Positions 10,201 through 19,270 of a DNA stretch of 64,000 nt are shown in pieces. The notes beneath the pieces were generated by a model. The model saw nothing but the letters and a program-made list of their open reading frames with translations. It was not told where the DNA came from and ran no database searches. The position numbers were made by a program, and so were the translations under genes. This DNA is from Heloderma charlesbogerti (taxonomy: Eukaryota; Chordata; Lepidosauria; Squamata; Helodermatidae). The stretch lies in NCBI GenBank assembly GCA_026122225.1, contig JANEZZ010002199.1:372001-436000 (forward strand). The letters run 5' to 3'. The number at the start of each line of letters is the position of its first letter. Position 1 is the first letter of the stretch.

Positions 10201-11272
10201 TGTGGGTGCTTTCAGGCCCTACCTCCCGTCTAGAGTGGCGCGTGGGTGCAGTGATGAAGGGCAACGGTGCTGAAACGGGATGCCTGCCAGGAACGTCTGG
10301 CAATGCGGCACCGCTCATGTACCGGACACGCTTATGGCTGATGGGGAGAGCTGGGGCTCTGGCTGGGGTCTGTGTCAGGAACGGGGGGATAGTGCCTCCA
10401 CGCTTAATAAAAACCAGCCCTTGCCCCAACCTCAGCAACCACTCACGAAGCAGCAGAGTATGCGCGCTGGGCAAAATCCAGCGCAAGTCCTACTTAGAGT
10501 ACACCGATTGAAATGAATGGGGCTTAGGCTAGTCACAACTAACTTCAATCCCATTCGTTTCAGTGGGCGTACTGTAAGGAGGGCTTATGCTGGGTTTTGC
10601 CTGCTAAGTTTCAGAAAGCTGCCCTCCTAATGACTCCGTCTCACCTCCCTGCCCTGGTGCTGCTGCCGCCACCTCTGCTCCTTCAGCTGGGTGAGAGGTG
10701 CTGAGTTCCGCTCCCGTCCCGAACCTGGGGTTGACTCTGGGGGTTTCAGCCTTATCCCAGCATCATCCTGGGGGGTGTCTCCACCAGCGATTTACTCCAA
10801 GCTGGCTGCATGTCGAGGTCGTTAGGGATACATGATGTCGTGGCCACCCTGGAGCTTATCAGGGGAAAACCGGATTTCCCGAGACTGGTTAAAGTCCGAT
10901 TCTTTTCCTTAAGCCGGGTTCTCCCCAGTATAGTTGCTGTGTGCCCCAACACCTGCATTGACCTCGGGTATGGTAGCCCTGCCCGGGGGTGTGCCTTTCA
11001 CTGTGACCCCGGTCAAGGGGTGTTTCCTGCGTGTTTCCCAGCACAAACCAACTAGTGTCTACTCAGAAGTAACTCCCATTGTGCTCAATAAGGCTTGTGC
11101 ACATCAGAATTTACAGAGATCCCCATGAATTGAATACAGGTTTTAAAGCACTGATTCCCTGAAGCCTGCCTGTAAAGCACTTTAGCGAACCTGCGATTCT
11201 CCGTGGCTTGGTTTATTGCCTTAGGAAATAACTACTTTGCATTTCCCCCCCTTTTTTCTTTCTGCAGTATAA
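356..11272 (+). CDS. MHC class I-like gene 1 (5' partial; exons alpha1 to stop)
   Basis: This is a class I heavy-chain gene whose leader exon lies left of the window. Proposed coding join: 356-625, 1949-2161, 6748-7017, 8768-8857, 9811-9819, 9955-9993, 11268-11272. Every intron is phase 1, as usual for class I, and all borders are AG/GT. The product would have alpha1 and alpha2 groove domains, an Ig-like alpha3 domain, one membrane helix and a short serine-rich tail. It would sit on the cell surface with beta-2-microglobulin. No stop or frameshift is seen in any exon. Alpha2 is about 71 codons instead of about 92, and alpha3 is about 90 instead of 96 in gene 2. This suggests a nonclassical molecule or a gene losing function. 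The family call is firm; the tail exons are less certain. Confidence 0.85.
626..1581 (+). other. Gene 1 intron 2, mostly unrecognised
   Basis: Only one repeat is recognisable: a short fold-back element at about 1298-1400, with CTACAACTCCCAGAATTCC and the reverse sense GGGAGTTGAAGTCC. The same family recurs at 15278-15355, 20325-20440, 53450-53590, 61727-61860 and 63900-64000. No exon is seen in the rest. Confidence 0.6.
1582..1825 (-). mobile_element. tRNA-derived Sauria-type SINE
   Basis: On the minus strand the element starts GAGCCAGTGTGGTGTAGTGG, an A-box-like region of a tRNA promoter. It continues CACTGGGTGACTTTGGGCCA and ends GGCGGGATATAAATG then an AT-rich tail. It is near-identical in layout to copies at 13577-13825, 17835-18072, 26620-26861 and the one split at 39416/42503. 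Confidence 0.85.
1949..2161 (+). CDS. Gene 1 exon: shortened MHC class I alpha2 domain
   Basis: The exon starts after TCTTTCAG and ends before GTGAGTAG, 213 bp against 276 bp in gene 2. It opens GFHTWQ, has CEVNEDGRLRVY and YDGREE, and ends with PCMRWLKTALEIWKR, which matches the C-terminal helix. Both cysteines of the alpha2 disulfide can be placed (CEV and PCM). About 21 codons are missing between YDGR and the C-terminal helix. That removes the stretch normally reading LTWTAAD and much of the first alpha2 helix. The loss is a multiple of three, so the frame is kept. The residue at position 171 aligns as Ala. Confidence 0.85.
2258..2700. mobile_element. L2 LINE fragments
   Basis: At 2258-2390 is a minus-strand L2 3' end (TTTATTAATCTGCCCAATG...CTCTGGGTGGATT). 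At 2395-2700 is a plus-strand piece of L2 reverse transcriptase: LKKPNLDPEVENKYRPL and the following frame-broken ADQLQAF and FQSGF-like parts. The same segment recurs at 28120-28375. Confidence 0.65.
2897..4390 (+). mobile_element. MITE family A copy split by a Helitron
   Basis: Its left part (2897-3117) carries ACACTTGGCTTTTATCCTGC...GCGGGTCCTGTACATGATG. Its right part (4193-4390) carries ACCACCTAGTGGC and GGGTTTTTAGCCTTGTGTG. These match the left and right parts of the intact copies at 52905-53272 and 56656-57025. The Helitron at 3118-4192 lies between them at the matching point. Confidence 0.6.
3118..4192 (-). mobile_element. Non-autonomous Helitron
   Basis: On the minus strand the element begins TCTTCTATATATATAAAAG, a Helitron 5' end. 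It finishes with a GC-rich hairpin (CCCGGGCAACGCCGG) shortly before a terminal CTAG. Flanking bases are A on one side and T on the other, as expected for insertion between A and T without target duplication. At 1075 bp with no Rep/helicase frame it is non-autonomous. It lies inside a MITE. Confidence 0.75.
4514..5114 (+). mobile_element. hAT-type MITE with two internal palindromes
   Basis: The termini are TAGGGATGT and ACATCCCTA, flanked by a perfect 8-bp duplication GTGAAGAT at 4506-4513 and 5115-5122. An 8-bp duplication and this terminus fit the hAT superfamily. The 601-bp element codes for nothing evident. Palindromes lie at 4757-4800 and 4843-4884. A related 729-bp copy is at 36017-36745. 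Confidence 0.88.
4757..4884. repeat. Two palindromes inside hAT MITE
   Basis: 4757-4800 and 4843-4884 each consist of the arm GCCGTGATAGGCTACGTAAA (with one or two changes) followed almost at once by its reverse complement. The centres are 85 bp apart. Confidence 0.9.
5258..5390 (-). mobile_element. 5S rRNA-headed SINE with CR1-like tail
   Basis: On the minus strand the head reads ATCTCGGAAGCCAAGCAGGG then GTTAGAACTTGGATGGGAAA, the internal promoter region of 5S rRNA. The tail reads CTGCACTGAGCAGGGGGTTG...CCTTCCAACCCTATGATT, the CR1 3' end. A second copy is at 22880-23030. Confidence 0.8.
5391..6747 (+). other. Gene 1 intron 3, right part
   Basis: A (CA)n tract lies at 5405-5427. From about 5980 to 6128 is a LINE-like 3' end (TTTTTATTGTACGCCACC...AATAAATATATA). 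A 229-codon open frame at 5449-6138 runs across this repeat and shows no domain, so it is not called a gene. The stretch 6130-6740 holds nothing I recognise. Confidence 0.5.
6748..7017 (+). CDS. Gene 1 exon: MHC class I alpha3 (Ig C1-set) domain
   Basis: The exon starts after TTTGCAG and ends before GTGAGAG; it is 270 bp, phase 1 to 1. The Ig C1-set pattern is clear: PPKVNIV, the first cysteine in ACRAYGFFPKKI, WFKDGK, DGTYYTW, and the second cysteine in YECYVEHA. Compared with gene 2, several residues are missing from the strand before the first cysteine. A sequon (NAT) follows FPKKI. This domain normally contacts beta-2-microglobulin and CD8. About 4.6 kb of intron, with a Helitron and a hAT MITE, separates it from alpha2. 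Confidence 0.9.
7208..7252. repeat. (CA)n microsatellite
   Basis: About 20 CA units with one CT interruption, in the intron between gene 1 alpha3 and the transmembrane exon. Confidence 0.95.
7578..7905 (+). mobile_element. MITE family A copy
   Basis: It starts GGGGCTTTTTTAGCC and ends AATAAAGCCCC-like (TTCATAAAGCCCC), inverted ends. Internal landmarks GACGTCGTCATCCTCCAGTG and ACAGCACCACCTAGAGG match the copies at 52905 and 56656. Confidence 0.65.
8768..8857 (+). CDS. Gene 1 exon: transmembrane segment
   Basis: The 90-bp exon lies between CATTCCAG and GTAAGTGA, phase 1 at both ends. It encodes a hydrophobic helix running from LATVFWPVSGG to LLASGIIFYI. The gene 2 transmembrane exon ends with a very similar IAFYI, and both end at the same codon position, so the exons are homologous. 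Confidence 0.85.
9318..9392 (+). CDS. Candidate alternative cytoplasmic exon of gene 1
   Basis: A 75-bp open stretch follows TTTTGCAACAG and precedes GTGATC. It has the right phase (1 to 1) to follow the transmembrane exon and would add about 25 residues, starting RLCDGVAETRLEEN. It has no counterpart in gene 2 and its donor is weak. It may be a chance open stretch. Confidence 0.25.
9811..9819 (+). CDS. Candidate 9-nt cytoplasmic microexon of gene 1
   Basis: The donor GTGAGTGATGCC is closely similar to the gene 2 donor at 53800 (GTGAGCGATGCC), so this is the homologous site. If the acceptor is the AG at 9809-9810, the exon is 9 nt and keeps phase 1 (residues N-A-S). Gene 2 has 36 nt here, so gene 1 would have lost 27 nt. 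Using the AG at 9807-9808 would break the phase. Confidence 0.4.
9955..9993 (+). CDS. Gene 1 exon: serine-rich cytoplasmic tail
   Basis: The 39-bp exon between CGTAG and GTAAGTG reads KEDGGSSISSSS in phase 1. It matches the gene 2 exon at 55843-55884 in position, phase and serine run. Serine-rich class I tails are usual in reptiles and birds. Confidence 0.7.
9994..11267 (+). other. Gene 1 last intron
   Basis: A fold-back repeat lies at 10470-10601, with ends GGCAAAATCCAGC and GCTGGGTTTTGCC. Fragments of the widespread CTACTCAGAAGTAACTCCCATT repeat lie at 11050-11100 and also at 13493-13570 and 35490-35600. The rest is unrecognised. Confidence 0.5.
11268..11272 (+). CDS. Gene 1 terminal exon with stop codon
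   Basis: A strong pyrimidine tract ending in CTGCAG at 11267 is followed by TA-TAA. Joined in phase 1 to the previous exon this gives Val then a TAA stop at 11270-11272. The rest of the exon would be 3' untranslated. No convincing AATAAA signal was located, so the transcript end is unknown. Confidence 0.5.
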
Positions 11273-12457
11273 CCAATGTTGGCAGCAAACCTCCCGGCTT
11301 GCAGGGCACGTGAATGTAAGGAGAGAGGGAGAGAGAGGAAGGAAGGAAGGAAGGAAGGAAGGAAGGGTGGGTGGGTGGGTGGGTTCCTTGAGTGTTCTGG
11401 ATTCTTCTGGACCCCTTGAGGGGGCTTCTATACTCCCCAGAAGCTGGCTGTGTCCAATCTGTACCTGATACCTTGGAGCTTGTCTGGGCCTGGGATTGTT
11501 TTGGGCTGGACCAGCCTCCTAAAGACATGCTTGTACTTGATCGAAACCTTCCATCACTCACCAGGCCATCTGCCATCAACTTCCCTGGGGAATATTCTGG
11601 GGAGAGAGGGAGGGAAAGGAGGAAAACATCAGACACCTGCCCCTCTTCTGGCTGAAGTCTCCCTGCCCCCAGGGCCATCTTCTACCAACTGCGCTGTGGG
11701 AAGGATCCAGATGATTTTTAAAAATGGTTAATATTGTTTATTGTGATTTTATTATTTTCATGTTACTTATAAGCTGCCTTGGTAGAATTTTGATGCTGAA
11801 GGGTGGCACGAAGCAACAGTGGACTTGAATTGGGATAACACATTTTTATCATGCTACGAGTGGCTGCTGGTGCCCATTGTGGCTGGTGTGGGGAGAGCAG
11901 GGTCAGCGGACGCAGAGCCAAGGGGGTCGTGGATGCGGAGCTGTCCTTTGAATCCACCAACAGCCAGCAGTCCGTACCGCAGAAAGTGAAAACTAAGGCA
12001 CACAAACCTTTAAGGGGCGGATGGGGGAATCACACAGGTACACAAAAAGACTCCTTTGGACCCACGTTCTCCTGTCCCAGGAACAACACCCGTTCCAGAG
12101 AGAATCCAGTGATATCCAGAGAGCCATGCAGCCAGGGCCAGACCACGGCCATGAAGGCACTAGCCAACTGAAGTGGGCTCCCTGCTCTGCCCCCAGTACT
12201 GAACTCACAACATTTGTGCTTGCACACACACACACACACACACACTCAACAATGTGCAGTAATAATGCAAAAACATGATTTGCTATATATTTTAGTGGAA
12301 ATCATCCCCCACGCTTTCCTGGAAGCAAAATACTAATATCTCTTCCAGAGAAGAGAACTCAAACACAAACACAAACTTTCCCTTTTACACCATATAGCAC
12401 ACAGGCAAAACAGAAAACACACACTGAATTCTACTATTCTATGATTCTAAGTGAGCG

Positions 12458-12498
<41 letters not shown>

Positions 12499-13576
12499 GA
12501 GATATAGACTGTCCCAGTGTCTTATTCAGACACAACAGCCAAGCAGGACACACACCTGCACAGCCATTGCTGGCCCAGGATATTTTGTTGCCTGAGGAGA
12601 ACCAGCAAATGCCTCCCATTTCTCACTATATGTTCTGGGTTCTCTCTCTATCTAACCTACCTCACAAGGTTCTTGTGAGGGTAAAAAAAACAACCACCCC
12701 TTCAGCCACCTTGTTAGCTTTTGTCGTAATGATCTGTTATTGTTTTCACATTTTGTAAGCCACTTTGTCCAACTCCTCCTTTGGAGAAGAAAAGTGGGGT
12801 GTAAATTTATTAAACAAACAAACAAACAAACAAACATAAACGTTTGGCTATTCCCCCCACTGCACAAGGAATCTGCTGTTTGAGGTTGGCCCCTCCTTTC
12901 TTTCTTTCCTCTTCCCCCCAAGGGGGCGCCTGTACCTTTAAACACATGTGTGACAAGTAAATACTCAACGGGTGCAGTTTCTCCATCAGTGCACCTCCCT
13001 GTAGAGACGCTGCACCAAGTGAAATTCTGCCTGCCTTCCTCTGGCTGTTGCTACAGAAACAATCCTAGCTCATTTTCCTCTGGTGGCGGAAACCGGGTGT
13101 TCAAGAGCGTAAGCTGATCTTGTGCTGTTGTTACTGCTGTAATGTAATGCATGTGAGTTTTGTTTTTGTTTTTACTTGCATAGGCTTTTGGTTTTGATGA
13201 TGCTGTTCTGTAGTTAACTGTTTCAGTTTTCCATATATGGTTTTAATATAACTCTTAGTCACTCAGAGATTTACTGTGACCAAGGGTGCGGTAAGAAATA
13301 CTGTACATAAACAAATAAATAAATGAAGTCTTGGCTACACTGCAGGGGAGTTAAGGTGGTTTCTTTGTGAAAGAATCAGGGAGACGGTTGATTTCTGGGG
13401 AATCAGGTGAACTCAAAGAAATGGCCATTTTCTCTTTGGACAGTAGAGGGTGCTGTTGCACCACCACAATCACCTCTAGTTTAAAGATTTTGGCTGCAAT
13501 CCTATGCATGCTTACCTGGGAGTAAATCCCATTGGGGCTTACTTCTGGGTAGACATAGCTAGGATTGCATGGTTTA
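11273..13576 (+). other. Gene 1 3' flank with simple repeats
   Basis: Simple repeats: (GGAA)n then (GGGT)n at 11337-11384, (CA)n at 12225-12247, (TC)n(AC)n at 12457-12499, and (AAAC)n at 12814-12835 after a LINE-like tail. From 12930 to 13470 is a dispersed repeat (TGTGACAAGTAAATACTCAA...AGTAGAGGGTGCTGTTGCA). Related sequence recurs at 31670-31990 and 61215-61620. No gene is seen. Confidence 0.55.
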
Positions 13577-13825
13577 TTTTATATATATTTATTTACTGCA
13601 TTTGTAGCCCACCTTTTTCCCTCCTTAAGGAACCCAAGGTGGCGTACATAATCCTCTTCCTCTCCCTTTAATCCTCACAAAAACAACCCTGTGAGGTAGG
13701 TTGGGCTGAGAGTCTGTGACCGGCCCAAAGTCACCCAGTGAGCTTCCATTTCCGAGTGGGGACTAGAACCCAGATCTCCCGACTCCAAGTCCAACATTCT
13801 AGCCACTGCACTGCACTGCCTCTTT
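13577..13825 (-). mobile_element. tRNA-derived Sauria-type SINE
   Basis: A minus-strand copy with the GGTGGGCTACAAATGCAG tail region, CTGGGTGACTTTGGGCC core and a damaged tRNA-like head (AGGCAGTGCAGTGCAGTGG). Confidence 0.8.
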
Positions 13826-14420
13826 GGTTTATGTGAGAGTGAGCAGCGCTAGCAGAACCGTTCATGAATGACAAAGTGACAGTCTAAAATAAATACCTGG
13901 TCACTCCTGCATTTTAAAACTTTGCACAGCTATTGATTTACTGTTGTACATTTTGAGTCTTGTTCATATTGAACTCTTAAGGGCAGGAGGAGAGTGATTT
14001 TCTCTTCCTTTTAGTTTGCTTCTCGTCAAATTTTTTTTATTATTATTACACCATCCATCTGAAGGAAATATACAGTCATGCAAGCAGTTTTATTGCTGCA
14101 GTCATGTGGAATTGTCTTGGAGACCCTACAGAGTGGTAGATGTGGGGAAAAAAAGGTTCAAATCCCAGCTCAGTCACTAAATTCTCTGGGGGAGCTCACC
14201 ACCTTTAAGCCTAACTTGCCTCCAGGGCCAGCCCTACCACTGGGTAGAGTGAGGCAGGTGGCAGATGCAAGGTAATGGAGGAGCCTTTCTCAGCACCTCT
14301 TATTTATTTGTTTGTTTATAATATCCTTCAATACCACTTAATATATTAGAATCCCTCACATTAAAATACAATGTAACAGTATACAAAGACGATAAAAATA
14401 ATAAGTAACTAAAAGATTAA

Positions 14421-15277
14421 GACAGCAATCCAATGGTCCCTGGGAGAGCATCCCAGAGACCACTGGATTGTTTGGAATCTCCCAAGGCCATAGATGCTGC
14501 TTTGGACTCTGAGTTCTGATCCTCCGCCCCCTTGCAGCCAGTGCAGGAAGAACCGTGCAAGCAGCTTCCTGAGTTTGCAAATGCGGCCTTGGAGGAAAGG
14601 AAAATGGGGTGTTCCAGGGGGAGGGGAGAGGAGAGGGTGGGAGATGAGAAAGCCTATGGCCTCTCTAGCCCCTACAAGTGCGCCCTCTCTAGATGTGTTC
14701 AAAGGCCCAACTAGAGGAAAGACGTTTAAAAGGAGGACGGAGAGGCAAAAAATCGCCTTTGTTGCTCCTCCTGCCAGCAGCAGCCTGACAGGAACATGGA
14801 TACATGGAAGCATCCGAGCTCAGAGGCTTCCTTCTAAAGGGAGTGCAATTTGTAGATTTAAAACAACTAAACTAGCCCGCCTCCTTCAGGTGTCGTGGAG
14901 GATGTTGTCTCATTGCCAGTGTTGACGAAACATTCAGCTTCCAATCCAATCAACTCCTGTACACAGAACGGGAGGGAGCGCCATCGTATCCTTTGCCTCA
15001 GGCAGCAAAATGCCTTGGGCTGGCCCCGTGTAGCGCTGTAACAGGGATAACATGGGGGCAACCTAACCTTCACGCCCTGAGCTTCTTGCAGAAAGAACGG
15101 GAGATAAAAATAGATAATTATAGAAGAATGTTCCATCTGCTTCACTCAAGGACCTAAGAGATTCCTTTTTGTGCATCCTGCTCTCCCATCAGGTATAAAT
15201 GTTGCTTAAGTAAAACGAAACATAGAAAATGGAATATATCTTTTTGCCTGCATACCATATGGATAGGGAATCTGTGA
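14421..15277. other. MITE family B end, then unrecognised
   Basis: GACAGCAATCCAATGG at 14421 resembles the left end of family B (GGGCGCAATCCTATG) and is preceded by TAA. The matching right end is missing or altered. The rest has no gene or named repeat that I can support. Confidence 0.4.
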
Positions 15278-15849
15278 CTCTCCAGATGTCCTTGGGCTCT
15301 AACTCCCTTCAGCTAGCATGGCCAGGGACAGGGATTATGGGAGTTGTGGTCCAACCACATCTGTAGTGTGGCAGGTTCTTCTCTTCAGCCATGTAGGTTT
15401 CTGATTCATATCATAGGCCCAATGAAACACAAAATGATTTAAGCGTGTATGGAAATGCTCTCTTCCTTCACTGGAGAAAGAAGCCCTTCCTGGGTTTTCT
15501 CCAGAATATCCTGTAGTAAGAGATATGCTACCCCTGAGCAGGGAAGATTCATTCATAGCTATTATGACTCATAGCCCTTGAACCCCATGCCATGAACTTG
15601 TCTACTCTTCTGGGAACACAAACATTCCCTTCCTGGATCCTATGGCCTGGTCCGGATAAACAACTGAGATGGACTTGCAGAAAGAATAGTGGACGGGAGG
15701 TGGGGTTGGGGGAACGCAGTCAGGGCAAACTTTGTACGACTCTGCAGAGAAGCCCTAAATAAGCTCTAGGTAGCTTTCCCAGCCTTGGGACATTTCTGGT
15801 ACAGAATTTTACAATAGCTGGTAAAAGAGAGGAACTTAGGAAGCTGCCT

Positions 15850-16803
15850 CAGGGTTTTCTGCAAGAGGCTGTTAATCCAGACTCAATCCAGACAAGAATC
15901 AGGTTCGTAGTTTGGGGTGCTCTTGGATCCAGAACAGTCACTTGAGGCACAGATGAACTCGGTGGCACGGAGCACTTTTTATCAGCTTAGGCTGATATAC
16001 CAACCATGCCCTTGTCTGGACAGAAATAGCTTAGCTGCAGTTGTCCATGCTCTGATAACGTCTCATCTGGACTACTGGAATGCCTTATACGTGGGGCTGC
16101 CTTTGAAAACAGTCCGGTAACTTCAGCTGATCCAAAACAGGGCAGCAAGAAACAGGGACCAGCCAGTGAGATCACATTATGCCAGTACTTTTCCAGCTGC
16201 ACTGGCTGCCAGTCTATTTCTGGGCCCGATTCAAAGTGCTGGTATTAACATTCAAAGCCCTAAATGGCTTGGGGCCAGGTTACCTGAAGGATCGCCTCCT
16301 CCCATATGTACCTGCCCAGACCCTAAGACCATCTTCAGGGGTCCTTCTCCAGGAGCTCCTGCCAAACACCCAGGGGTTGGACTCGATGGTCTTATAAGCC
16401 CCTTGCAACCCCAATATTCTATGATTCTATGAAATGAGGTAAGGCAGGTGGCTACCAGGAAAAGGACATTTTCTGCTGTGGCACCCCGGTTGTGGAACAA
16501 CCTCTCTAGAGAGGTTTGCCTGGTACCTACGTTGTACTCCTTCTGGTGCCAGGTGAAGACCTTTTTATTCTCCCAGTATTTTAGCATTTTAACATTCGAG
16601 TTTTTAGCTCTGCTATCTTAAATCTGCTATTGCGTTTTAAATACGTGCACTGCTGCTAGTTTTACTCTGGTTGTACTTTTATTCTGTAGCTTTAATCTAT
16701 TATATTTTATATTGTATTTTCTGTTGTATTCTCATGGTTTTAATTTTTTGAACTGCCCAGAGACCCTCGGCTGTTGGGCAGTATAATAAATAAATAAATA
16801 AAT
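15850..16803 (+). mobile_element. L2 LINE 3' part with a CR1-tail insertion
   Basis: The frame-broken protein reads FYQLRLIYQPCP, HLDYWNALYVGLPLKTV, ARFKVLVLTFKALNGLGPGY and KDRLLPYVPA, the C-terminal part of L2 reverse transcriptase. The element ends GGGCAGTATAATAAATAAAT. A short CR1-type tail at 16376-16432 (TTGGACTCGATGGTCTTATA...ATTCTATGATTCTATG) interrupts it. Confidence 0.85.
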
Positions 16804-17834
16804 CCACAGCATCTACTTTTGTTTTCTTTGGAGAAGTAAGATCTGAGCATTACACAAGCAGCGTTTCCTTTCCTGCTTTTCTATTACATAACCCCTAGGT
16901 GTCCCTGTGGTATAGTAGAACAGAACAAATACATATGTGGAAACAGCACTTTCTTTTGCTTTCAGAAATAATACTGCATTTTCCCACTCTAAAAAATCTT
17001 GCCCAAAGTGCTGGTTAGACACAGAAACAAAAGTGGAGCGTCTCAATGTTATCCAAAGAACCCGTAAGCAACGGTGAGTAGGGAGCGATGAGCACACAAT
17101 AAATGCCTTGTGTAGAAAAGCTCTCATTGGTCCACCTGGTTCAGTATTCAAAAAAGAAACCAAATCTATGTTGATCAATGTAGTTTATTACACAATGCAC
17201 TTTATTCCATAGCAGCTCAAAGCATTTGTATTCATTGGCCGGTTGCTGTTTTTGCTGCATAGCACGGCAAAGCACTGATTATTGCCTGGTTTATGAGGCA
17301 CTCAGAACAGTCCAGTAGGAAGAATGCCAAGTTTCAATTATCGTGCTGGTGCCCAGCTCCGTCCTTCCATCCATATAGCTGTCCTGTGCATTGTGGGACA
17401 CTCAGAAGTACTCTAAAAAAAAAAAAAAGAACAAAGAAACAAGGAGAGATTTACAGTTTGTCAAGCCCAGGTTTAGGTGAGGTGGTTGGGCTCTGTGCGT
17501 TGTGAAGGCTGCGACGGAACAACCTTCCACTCAGAACTCCGGCTATACAGGCAGCAGGTCCTGACCTACCATTAGGCAGAGTGAGGTGGCTGCCTCAGGC
17601 GGCAGGGGTTTTGTGGGGGCGGGGGAGGCGCTGGCAGACAGAGCTGTATATGTATCACACAGCTGCCCTGTGCCTCTAAGCTACCCTGCTACCCTCAGGT
17701 TCAGCAGAGGCAGCCAACACTGAAGTAAGATACACTTCTGAGGAACAGACACACGTGGTCTGAAGTTCAAGGGCGGACTGTTCCCATGAGAGCAGAACTA
17801 GAACCAGAGCAGGGCCTGGGACATAGATCTACTG
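16804..17834. other. Unrecognised intergenic stretch
   Basis: No exon, inverted-repeat element or LINE frame could be supported. A 14-base A run lies near 17416. Confidence 0.5.
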
Positions 17835-18072
17835 GGGAGCCAGTGTGGTGTAGTGGCTAGAGTGTTGGACTGGGAGTCAGGAGATCCGGCTTCTAGTCCC
17901 CACTCAGCCATGGAAGCTCACTGGGTGACTTTGGGCCAGTCACAGACTCTCAGCCCAACCCACCTCACAGGGTTGTTGTGAAGATAAAATGGAGAGGAGG
18001 GGGTTATGTATGCCACCTTGGGTTCCTTAAGGAGGAAAAAAGGTGGGATATAAATGCAATAAATAAATACAT
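17835..18072 (+). mobile_element. tRNA-derived Sauria-type SINE
   Basis: Plus-strand copy from AGCCAGTGTGGTGTAGTGG through CTGGGTGACTTTGGGCCAGT to AAAGGTGGGATATAAATGC and an AATA tail. Confidence 0.88.
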
Positions 18073-18239
18073 GGATATAATAAGCTTGACTGGAGGCTGC
18101 TTCTAAGAGCAGTTCAATTTTGTTGTTTATCTTGAGCTTGTTATTAAGTTTGTTGGTTCTCTTAATACAACCTGCTGAGTGGATTGCTTGACGTGGATAT
18201 ATTGATATTGCTGGCACTGGATATTGTTTAATTGACTTA

Positions 18240-18671
18240 GGGAGCAATCCTGTGGCCCCTGGACAGCATCTGAGGAGCCATAGGATTTTTCTGATTCCTG
18301 GCTCCGAGGCTGGAGACAGTGCTCCGATCTCGGACCCAGGTGTCCGAGCTCCCCTCCCCGTCCCAGCCGGCACGGAATCACACCAGCTGCCTCTCCGAAG
18401 TCGCAAAAGCAACCTCAGAGAGAAAGGAAAGGGGGCAGTCCTGTGAGCGGGGGGCGGGGACTGCGGAGGCCAGCTTATGAAGAATCCTCTGGCATCTCCA
18501 GCCTCCTTCCCTCCCGCTCTGCAGAGCCCCAGCTAGATGGGTGAAAATGCCCGTCTAGAAAAAAAGCAGAGTGGGAGGAGTGTGGAGGCAAGAATCGCCT
18601 CTGCGCTCCTCCCACTCTGCATAGGATGCCCATCTGCCTCCGAGTTTGGAGGTGGACATAGGATTGCGCCC
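18240..18671. mobile_element. MITE family B copy
   Basis: The ends GGGAGCAATCCTGTGG and CATAGGATTGCGCCC are inverted repeats. TTA precedes the left end; ATA follows the right, one change from a duplication. Copies at 33301-33744 and 37461-37897 have perfect TAA and TTA duplications, which fits PIF/Harbinger. Confidence 0.75.
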
Positions 18672-18689
18672 ATATACTCATTTAAACTT

Positions 18690-19270
18690 TTGATTTTTAT
18701 TTATTTATTTATTACATTTCTATACCACCCCACAGCCAAAGCTCTCTGGGTGGCTTACCAAAGTGAAAACATTAAAATACAATATGCAAGTTTTAAAATG
18801 ATTTAAATAAAAACATATGGACAAACAACATATAACGAAAAGCAACTTTGAATTAAGAACAATTTTTTAAAAATCCAACAATAAAACACAGCTTAAAACA
18901 ACACTGCTTAAAAACGGTATACAAGAGCCAACAAAGAGGAACGAGGGTTCTCAAAAGGGAAGGCCTGCCGGAATAAGGGTCTTCAATGCCTGCTTAAAAA
19001 CCTTCAACGAGGTCAGGAGGCGTGTTTCAACCGGCAGGCGGTTCCACAGCTGAGGGGCGGCGAGGAGAAGGTCCTCTTGCATGTGGCTGCCAGTCTCACC
19101 TTAGGCAGCCGCAGCAGAGGGCCCTCCGAGGACCTTAAGTGGCGGGCTGGGACGAGGGGAGGAGGTGCTCCTTGAGGTATCTGGGGCCTGGACCACGTAA
19201 GGCCTTAAAGGTAAGAACCAGCACTTTACATTTTGCCCAGAAACAAATTGGCAGCCAGTATAAAGATTTC
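18690..19270 (-). mobile_element. L2 LINE 3' end
   Basis: Minus-strand L2 tail: ATTTCTATACCACCCCACAGCC at the start, CTCTGGGTGGCTTACC, then the untranslated region and, near 19000-19260, GGTTCCACAGCTGAGG and GGCCTTAAAGGTAAGAACCA. Confidence 0.75.

Noticed and set aside
17835..17910. tRNA gene
   Set aside because: The A/B-box-like region belongs to a SINE repeated five times in the window; no cloverleaf is intact.
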